Below, in pieces: positions 58,875-64,000 of a stretch of DNA of 64,000 bases. The notes below the pieces were generated by a model. It was given only the letters and a program-made list of their open reading frames with translations. It was not told where the DNA came from and searched no databases. Position numbers and translations under genes: made by a program. The stretch's first letter is position 1; each line of letters opens with the position of its first letter. The DNA lies in the NCBI GenBank assembly GCA_900540345.1, contig UQFK01000002.1:186001-250000 (forward strand), in the 5' to 3' direction. The DNA is from an uncultured Eggerthella sp. (GTDB taxonomy: Bacteria; Actinomycetota; Coriobacteriia; Coriobacteriales; Eggerthellaceae).

Positions 58875-60515
58875 CTACTTCGCAGCCTTGAGGCGCTTGT
58901 CCAACTCATCGGCAAGCTGATGACGCTTCACTTTACCACTTTCAGTGTGTGGGATCTCGTCAATGAATTCGATATGCTCTGGCCACAGGCGCTTCGCCAC
59001 ACCCTTTGCGGTCAGATAGTCTGCAAGCGAATCGAGCGTTGGGCGTTCTGCATTTGGATCTTCGAGGACGATGAAGGTGCAGATTCGCTCACCCAGACGA
59101 TCGTCTGGCAATCCGATGGTAGCATGATCGCCTACATTCGGTGCGCCCATCAAGTTCTCGTCAACCTCGTGCGCTGAGATATTGATACCGCCGCGAATCA
59201 AGATCTCCTTCTTGCGGCCATTAATGCGAACGCGCCCCTCGTCATCCATGAAGCACAGGTCGCCCGAATAGAACCAGCCATCGTCCTTGAGTTCTTTTGC
59301 GGTGGCTTCAGGATTCTTCAAATAGCCAGCGAACATGTGCGGGCCACGCGAGATCTCTTCGCCTTGTTCGCCATGAGGGACTTCGTTGCCATTCTCGTCA
59401 ACGACCTTGACCTCAATACCTTCAGGAGCAACGCCCGACCAAGCACCATCCCACTCGAGCGCCTTAGCAGGCGGCACGAAGAGATGAGGGCAGCTCTCGG
59501 TAGAACCATAGCATTCGCAAAGAACCACGTTGTGGCCTTCAGCTCGCTCGACCATTGAACCTGGAACAGGGGCACCGCCACAGATATAGAGCTTGAGCGT
59601 CTCAAAATCAAGGTCGGTCGAATCGGCCGTGTTGAGCATGTCAAAGATGAACGGCGTGGCACCCATTGACCAGGTCACGCGCTCGCGGTTCATCTGATTG
59701 ATGGCCTCTTCAGGATCGAAGTGATGCGCGACGACCACGCGACCACCGAGCAACAGAGGCGTGATAAGACCATGGTTGAAGCCCGTAGCATGATTGAGCG
59801 GAGCTGGCATGAACATGACATCGTCTTGGGTCAAGCCAAGCCCTGTAGAGAACGCGCGCTCGGAGAAGAGCAGTGCGTTGTGCGTAAGAAGAACCGCTTT
59901 AGGACGGCCTGTGGTGCCCGACGTCGAGAGGATAAGTACGACCTCGTCAGACTTACTACCTGCCTCACCGGTGTATGGTTCATATTTCTCGAAGATCTGT
60001 TCAAGAGTGATAGCCGACTTCGCTTCAACAGTCTTATCGTGAACTGCGATCGCCTCGACCGGAAGCGTAGGGATGCGATCAACGATCGAGAAGATCTGAT
60101 CTTCGAAATTGGTCTTATGATGAAACGTTGGAGCGATAAACGCCTTGGAACCGACCAGATTCATGGCATATACCAGGTCTTCACCATTGAAGGTGACCGC
60201 AAGCGGATGGATGACCGCGCCAACCTTCAAGCAAGCGACATAGAGGATTGCAAATTCTGACCAGGGCGGCATTTGGAACGTGACCACATCGCCATTTTGA
60301 ATGCCTTGCTCACGAAGCCACGAAGCTAAGCGAGCTGCCTTCTCGTCGATCTCGGCATAGGTAAGACGAACACCCATGTCGTCAGAGATGTATTCGCGCT
60401 CGGGGTACTGCGCCACGCGATCATTCCAGATATCGTTGATGGTCTTTTCAGTCCAATACCCTTTTTCGTAATACTCTTTTTTGTTTTCTTCGTTGATCTT
60501 GAGATCGGTAATCAT
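58875..60515 (-). CDS. Acyl-CoA ligase, AMP-forming (FadK/CaiC-like)
   Basis: ANL-superfamily ligase (546 aa) activating a carboxylic acid to its CoA thioester with ATP. Core motifs: LSTSGTTGRPKAVLLTH, CYGSTESCPHLF, YSGDLCFMDDEGRV, GRKKEILIRGGINI and the C-terminal catalytic lysine in HTESGKVKRHQL. The length and motifs are near the FadK/CaiC group (short or medium-chain acids, carnitine-like). A promoter (TTGAGT, 17 nt, TAACCT) upstream carries the operator-like AGAACGTGTTCA in its spacer. The divergent neighbour is a CoA-transferase with the same motif. Confidence 0.9.
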   Translation of the reverse strand: MITDLKINEENKKEYYEKGYWTEKTINDIWNDRVAQYPEREYISDDMGVRLTYAEIDEKAARLASWLREQGIQNGDVVTFQMPPWSEFAILYVACLKVGAVIHPLAVTFNGEDLVYAMNLVGSKAFIAPTFHHKTNFEDQIFSIVDRIPTLPVEAIAVHDKTVEAKSAITLEQIFEKYEPYTGEAGSKSDEVVLILSTSGTTGRPKAVLLTHNALLFSERAFSTGLGLTQDDVMFMPAPLNHATGFNHGLITPLLLGGRVVVAHHFDPEEAINQMNRERVTWSMGATPFIFDMLNTADSTDLDFETLKLYICGGAPVPGSMVERAEGHNVVLCECYGSTESCPHLFVPPAKALEWDGAWSGVAPEGIEVKVVDENGNEVPHGEQGEEISRGPHMFAGYLKNPEATAKELKDDGWFYSGDLCFMDDEGRVRINGRKKEILIRGGINISAHEVDENLMGAPNVGDHATIGLPDDRLGERICTFIVLEDPNAERPTLDSLADYLTAKGVAKRLWPEHIEFIDEIPHTESGKVKRHQLADELDKRLKAAK

Positions 60516-60534
60516 AGCCCCTCTTCCTTTTGCG

Positions 60535-60563
60535 AGGTTAGAACGTGTTCACGTAACACTCAA
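60535..60563 (-). promoter_or_regulatory. Promoter of the acyl-CoA ligase gene with operator-like dyad
   Basis: On the minus strand: TTGAGT (60558-60563), 17-nt spacer, TAACCT (60535-60540). The spacer holds AGAACGTGTTCA (60540-60551 on the plus strand), one mismatch from TGAACGTGTTCA, so a bound protein would exclude RNA polymerase. Confidence 0.5.
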
Positions 60564-60681
60564 GGAAAAATTTTACCTTTTAACGGAATGCCCTTCAACC
60601 TCAAAAGCACGCCTTATCGCATTCGATCCATGCCAATTTACGATAAATCATCTCGGCTCGAACAACGTTTAGGTTGTATCC

Positions 60682-60698
60682 TTATATGAACGTGTTTT
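60682..60698 (+). promoter_or_regulatory. -10 element and operator-like dyad before CoA-transferase gene
   Basis: TTATAT (60682-60687) overlaps TGAACGTGTTTT (60687-60698). The joint TTATATGAACGTGTT repeats the layout of the dehydratase operon (TAATATGAACGTGTT on its minus strand). The -35 element is weak. Confidence 0.45.
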
Positions 60699-60722
60699 TT
60701 ACTATGAAACCAAGGGGGATAT

Positions 60723-62030
60723 ATGGATTGGGAACAGATCTACCATGACCGGAGCATGGATGTCGAAACGATGCTCGATCGTTTTGTTGGTAACGACACG
60801 TCTGTGTTCGTCGGTACTTTCGAGGTCGCTGGCGGTCTCATCCGTCCTATGCTCAAACGAATCCAAGATGGCAAGCTGCATGGCATCTCGATGTATGGAG
60901 GCATCACGAGCGAAGACTTGCACCTCGACGAGCTGACTGTCGGATTCGACGACTTCCATTATCACAACTACTTTACAGGCGGCAACGAACGTAACGGTAT
61001 TTCAGCTGGTCATACGGCTTATGTGCCGCTTCATCTTCATCGCACCAAGAATCTGGTTGAAAATGACGGTATCGATGTTGCCTTTATCGCTATGACACCA
61101 CCCGACAAGCACGGATACTGCAATATCGGTCATGTAGGCTGTCGCCCTGAGGGCATTCGCAGCGCGAAGCACATCATTGCTCAGATCAACCCGAGTGTTC
61201 CGTGGGTGAATGGTCTTGAGCGTAATCTGCATGTCTCACAGATCGACGCGTTCGTAGAGATCGATCAAGCTATGACCCAGATGCCCATTGCAGAACCAAA
61301 ACCTGAAGAGAAGATCGTTGGCGATCTTATCTGCGAGCTCATTCCTGATGGCTCTTGCATCCAGCTTGGGTTTGGTTCCATCGCGAATGCCATCGCCGAC
61401 GGCCTGAAGGCTCGTAAGCATTTAGGCGTGCATTCCGAGATGTTCAATGACGCGATGGCAAAACTACAGGAGATGGGCGTGATCGACAATAGTCGCAAGA
61501 GCTATCTACCTGGCGTTTCTGTTGCAGGCTTTGCATCAGGCCAGCAGTATCTCTATGACTTCATCGACCACAATCCAGGCGTCTTCTTCACCCCTTATTC
61601 CCATGTAAACAACCCTGACTTCATCCGCCTGAATGACAACATGGTCTCTGTGAATTCTGCTGTTTCTGTCGATCTGACCGGTCAAGTATGCGCCGAGAGC
61701 ATCGGAACTCGCCAGTACTCAGGCACTGGCGGACAGGTCGATTTTATCCGCGGTGCGACCTTGGCGAAAAATGGCAAGGCTATCATCGCGATGACCTCTA
61801 CCACGAAGACTAAGAACGGTGTCGTGTCGAAGATCGCTCCGATCTTAGCACCTGGTAGCGTTGTGACCTCTTTGCGCACTGATGTTCAATATTTTGTGAC
61901 CGAATACGGCTGCGTGAATTTGATGTACTGCGATATCCCTGAGCGCACGCGTCGCCTGATCAGCATTGCTCATCCCGATTTCCGTGACGAGCTGACCTTC
62001 GAGGCGAAGAAACTCGGATATCTGTACTAG
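60723..62030 (+). CDS. Acetyl-CoA hydrolase/transferase family CoA-transferase
   Basis: Family I-like CoA-transferase (435 aa) of the acetyl-CoA hydrolase, 4-hydroxybutyrate or butyrate CoA-transferase group. Conserved parts: AFIAMTPPDKHGYCNIG-like VAFIAMTPPDKHGYCN, QLGFGSIANAIADGL, the catalytic Glu in GVHSEMFNDAM, and GGQVDFIRGA. It could move CoA from fermentation products to acetate for ATP recovery (inference). A GGGGG site precedes the ATG. It forms a divergent pair with the acyl-CoA ligase, both behind the shared dyad motif. Substrate is not determined. Confidence 0.9.
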   Translation: MDWEQIYHDRSMDVETMLDRFVGNDTSVFVGTFEVAGGLIRPMLKRIQDGKLHGISMYGGITSEDLHLDELTVGFDDFHYHNYFTGGNERNGISAGHTAYVPLHLHRTKNLVENDGIDVAFIAMTPPDKHGYCNIGHVGCRPEGIRSAKHIIAQINPSVPWVNGLERNLHVSQIDAFVEIDQAMTQMPIAEPKPEEKIVGDLICELIPDGSCIQLGFGSIANAIADGLKARKHLGVHSEMFNDAMAKLQEMGVIDNSRKSYLPGVSVAGFASGQQYLYDFIDHNPGVFFTPYSHVNNPDFIRLNDNMVSVNSAVSVDLTGQVCAESIGTRQYSGTGGQVDFIRGATLAKNGKAIIAMTSTTKTKNGVVSKIAPILAPGSVVTSLRTDVQYFVTEYGCVNLMYCDIPERTRRLISIAHPDFRDELTFEAKKLGYLY

Positions 62031-62160
62031 ATCTCTTGCAGGTTATAACGCTTTTGCAAGTTGTGAATCTCGCTTGCAAAGAGGTTTTATTTCGAGGTTG
62101 TGCACGCTTTGCTTTGCCTCATCTTACCGAGCGAAGATCGAGCAGACTGCCGCAAACAAA

Positions 62161-62188
62161 AAAAGAGCGCCAAGGCGCTCTTTTTTTT
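62161..62188. terminator. Bidirectional terminator after CoA-transferase gene
   Basis: AAAAGAGCGCC (62161-62171) and GGCGCTCTTTTTTTT (62174-62188) form a short-loop stem with A- and T-tracts. It lies 130 nt past the stop. Confidence 0.8.
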
Positions 62189-62199
62189 GTGGGACGTCG

Positions 62200-62316
62200 G
62201 GGTGAGATCTCCGAGTAGGGCCTCTGGGTGAGATTTCTGAGTAGGATTTCTGAGGGAGATCTCGGAGTAAGGCCTCTAGCTAGGACCTCTAGGTAAGATT
62301 TCGGAGTAAGTCCTCT
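62200..62316. repeat. Tandem array of nine 13-bp units
   Basis: Exactly nine contiguous, diverged units of 13 bp (117 bp), for example GGGTGAGATCTCC, GAGTAGGGCCTCT, GGGTGAGATTTCT, GAGTAGGATTTCT. Odd and even units alternate in type, giving a 26-bp higher-order period that breaks at unit 7. It starts 11 nt after the terminator. Non-coding on base-pair period, although a chance minus-strand frame shows a 13-residue repeat. Confidence 0.85.
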
Positions 62317-62378
62317 GGCTTTGCCATCTCTGGGCCAGAGTTCAGCTAAAGTGTGGCTAAAACTTGGCGTTTTCATAG

Positions 62379-62601
62379 TTTTGCAGCGATTTGCCAAAAA
62401 ATTGCATGAGATTTTCGGTTGTATGCACGTTTTCTCGCCCATTTCCTGCAAATCGGCGAAGATGCCGACAATGCTCTTATCCTTTTTTCTTGACTAAAAC
62501 TTATGACCTGGTGTTTTGCAAAATACGACTCTCGGAAAGACAGGCTGTCCCGCTCTTCGGGTATACAAATGTGCATACAAGCGAAAATTCGCTGCAAAAC
62601 A
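62379..62601. repeat. Inverted intergenic element, copy 2
   Basis: Facing copies of the 18-bp motif seen at 47 kb: ATTTTCGGTTGTATGCAC at 62411-62428 (plus) and ATTTTCGCTTGTATGCAC at 62571-62588 (minus), differing at one base, around a 142-bp core. TTTTGCAGCGA accompanies each (62379-62389 plus; 62589-62600 minus strand). As at copy 1, it lies between convergent genes and after a tandem array. The cores of the two copies are not obviously alike. Confidence 0.7.
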
Positions 62602-62615
62602 CCGCACGAACTAGG

Positions 62616-63428
62616 TTAATCGCACGGGTTAGATGCGTCTCGCGCATCAAGATAGAGAAGCTGTGCTTTTACACTTCGAAAGGCTGGATCTCGCAGCTCT
62701 GGGTCGAGACCCACATAAACCGCATCCACAAGCGCATCGGCATCGCGCTCTACCCCATTTGCGAGCGCATCTTCAATCTGCTGCAGACGATTAAGACGAT
62801 GCTTGCGTGTAGCCTCAATAGCAGCCATCGGGTCCTCGATCGGGTATCCATGTCCTGGATAAAGCATGGATATATCCTCATCACGCACAAGCTGTTCAAG
62901 AATATCGAGCGAATGCATATAATCGGTCAGGTCGCCATCAGGGTAATAAACCACGGTCGGACCATGTTTGAACACGACATCGCCTGCGAACAGGGATCGA
63001 TCTGCTGGGTAAACAAGCCCAACCGAATCACTTGAATGGCCAGGAAGCGGAACGACCTGCAATTCAGGACCATTCTCAATCGGAGCGAACGAACCAGGTT
63101 GCAAGGTTCCATCAAAGGGCGCATAAATACGCGCACCCGTCATATCGCTCAGCTCCTGAGCACCTTCTGTGTGGTCGGGATGCATATGGGTGCAGACCAC
63201 CGCCCCAACACGAAGGCCCTCATTCACACAAGCATCAATCACATCGAGCACATGCTGGCCTGATGGCGCAGGGTCGATGACAATGCACTCTGGGCTTTCG
63301 GCCTCTGCCAAGATCCAGGTATTCGTGCCCGTATAGGTCATAGCGGATGGATTATCGGCGCGAACGCACGATACGCGATCGCTCACCTTTCCCCCAGGAA
63401 AAGGCACTTCATCGACGATGAATCCCAT
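62616..63428 (-). CDS. Metallo-beta-lactamase-fold hydrolase
   Basis: 270 aa, glyoxalase II/LACTB2-like. The metal site is CTHMHPDHTEG (HxHxDH), then LPGHSSDSVG and FAGDVVF and the final YPGHGYPI. A C-terminal helical part with ATRKHRLNRLQQIEDALANG resembles LACTB2/RNase-type members, which cut RNA; but thioester hydrolases share the fold. GGGAG sits six bases before the ATG. Upstream lies a partial Nudix-like gene; pairing of such hydrolases with Nudix proteins is known in some genomes (from memory). Confidence 0.88.
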   Translation of the reverse strand: MGFIVDEVPFPGGKVSDRVSCVRADNPSAMTYTGTNTWILAEAESPECIVIDPAPSGQHVLDVIDACVNEGLRVGAVVCTHMHPDHTEGAQELSDMTGARIYAPFDGTLQPGSFAPIENGPELQVVPLPGHSSDSVGLVYPADRSLFAGDVVFKHGPTVVYYPDGDLTDYMHSLDILEQLVRDEDISMLYPGHGYPIEDPMAAIEATRKHRLNRLQQIEDALANGVERDADALVDAVYVGLDPELRDPAFRSVKAQLLYLDARDASNPCD

Positions 63429-63451
63429 CTTGCGCTCCCTTCTATAAGATA

Positions 63452-63480
63452 ATGAAGGAGCTTTAAAAGGGCTCCTTCAT
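63452..63480 (-). terminator. Possible terminator or hairpin between Nudix-like and MBL genes
   Basis: ATGAAGGAGC (63452-63461) pairs with GCTCCTTCAT (63471-63480) around a 9-nt loop. The sequence after it on the minus strand is only moderately T-rich (TATCTT). Confidence 0.4.
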
Positions 63481-63579
63481 CGATCACGACCGCTCTTCTT
63501 CTCGCTTTGACTGCAAAGCTTCTCGCTTTCTCAAAAGGAGCAAGCCTTGCAAATCCGCAAAAATGATCCATGCATACTG

Positions 63580-64000
63580 CTAGATCTCTGCGTGCAGAAC
63601 GATGGTGCCATCATCCTTGCGAATCGGCTTGAACATAATCTTTTTCACTTGCTTGCGATTCGAAACGAACTCCTCGGCTGAAGGAGCTTCTGCGATACGC
63701 GTAAGGTTGAAGAGCGTCGGCGCCACCACAAGCCAACGATTCTCATCGGCTTCACGCACCGCATACGACGGCGTGACCCAGTCGGCGATCTGCGCTTCTG
63801 AGGTATTGTCGTCAGCATGCTGACCTTCAGGCATGAGCGCCGAGAAGAAGAACGTGTCGTAGCGCTTAGGCTCGAATGTTGGCGTGCAGAAGTTTGCGAC
63901 CAAACCGAGAAGGTCGGTGCGCAAGATAAGGTCACGTTCGACCAGCAGATCAGCGAATCCGATCTGATGCGCAACAAGCGCTTCGCGGTTTGCACCCCAG
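63580..64000 (-). CDS. Nudix-hydrolase-like protein, N-terminus outside window
   Basis: 140 codons are visible; the frame is open to the right edge, so the N-terminus is missing. The sequence TPTFEPKRYDTFFFSALMPEGQ, then ADWVTPSYAV and VVAPTLFNLTRIAE, fits the NUDT19/acyl-CoA-diphosphatase-like Nudix subgroup. The expected Nudix box (REx2xEExG) reads NREALVAHQIGFADLL here: R-E is kept, but the paired catalytic Glu residues are replaced, so it may be inactive or the box lies elsewhere. Same strand as the MBL hydrolase gene. Confidence 0.6.
   Translation of the reverse strand, partial: WGANREALVAHQIGFADLLVERDLILRTDLLGLVANFCTPTFEPKRYDTFFFSALMPEGQHADDNTSEAQIADWVTPSYAVREADENRWLVVAPTLFNLTRIAEAPSAEEFVSNRKQVKKIMFKPIRKDDGTIVLHAEI

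Noticed and set aside
62119..62451. Minus-strand open frame of 110 codons with a 13-residue repeat (RGLTP/SEIL type) across the tandem array
   Set aside because: The repeat is explained by three 13-bp DNA units per 39 bp. The frame runs through a bidirectional terminator, includes one of the dispersed motifs and has no ribosome-binding site.
1..64000. Genomic island, prophage or plasmid segment
   Set aside because: No integrase, transposase, phage structural gene, replication gene or tRNA-flanking repeat was seen; gene content is mainly housekeeping with even composition by eye.

Overview
The window looks like chromosomal DNA of an anaerobic, fermentative actinobacterium. The class Coriobacteriia (Eggerthellaceae-like, possibly near Cryptobacterium) is my inference from gene content and a base composition near 50% G+C by eye; no 16S gene is present. 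Evidence for an anaerobe with amino-acid or organic-acid fermentation: an oxygen-sensitive 2-hydroxyacyl-CoA dehydratase system with its activator, several CaiB-type CoA-transferases, an acyl-CoA ligase, an acetyl-CoA hydrolase/transferase, rubrerythrin and ferritin. No phage, insertion sequence, CRISPR or rRNA was seen. One tRNA gene (Leu, anticodon CAA) is present.

Layout. 0-4 kb: two tandem CaiB-type CoA-transferases, a zinc alcohol dehydrogenase and a short-chain dehydrogenase, followed by a LysR regulator (4.4-5.4). 5.5-14 kb: bioY, mntP, then a minus-strand housekeeping cluster read as tilS, maf, hpt, ftsH, a folP-folK fusion and birA. 14-29.6 kb: YvlD-like membrane protein, ferritin, a TetR regulator, HAD phosphatase plus aminotransferase, tRNA-Leu, a small prepilin peptidase, a class I aldolase, a three-gene envelope cassette (TM2, PRC-barrel, YtxH/LEA-like), ddl, an aminotransferase, a lone cyanophycin-synthetase-N-like domain, serS, a pyridoxal kinase and an M18 aminopeptidase. 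29.7-36 kb: rubrerythrin, then a HadAIBC/FldAIBC-type dehydratase operon with a divergent TetR gene. 36-44 kb: an operon of YerC, an orphan PTS EIIC-like permease, an amino-acid-binding lipoprotein and a sirtuin, then ilvE, type III glutamine synthetase, and rpsI-rplM. 44-50 kb: methionine/lysine genes (metA, metY, hom, lysA). 50-54 kb: an MMPL exporter with a coupled exported partner. 54-58.8 kb: rlmH, a LytR-CpsA-Psr protein and a one-chain MurT-GatD lipid II amidase. 58.9-64 kb: acyl-CoA ligase, CoA-transferase, a metallo-beta-lactamase-fold hydrolase and a partial Nudix-like gene.

Three observations stand out. First, the 9-mer GAACGTGTT, inside a 12-bp dyad close to TGAACGTGTTCA, lies upstream of four separate CoA-metabolism transcription units (near 2.0, 35.2, 60.54 and 60.69 kb). 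This suggests one repressor, most likely the TetR next to the dehydratase operon, controls a scattered acyl-CoA regulon. Second, both long gaps between convergent genes (46.8-47.2 and 62.0-62.6 kb) share one architecture: a degenerate short tandem array followed by two facing copies of an 18-bp motif (ATTTKCGNTYRTATGCAC) around a 100-142 bp core. This may be an undescribed dispersed intergenic element. Third, MurT and GatD, normally two proteins, are fused here.

Start codons were often moved inward from the longest open frame, because a good ribosome-binding site sits in front of an internal ATG or GTG; each case is noted. All functional calls rest on reading motifs by eye, with no database search.
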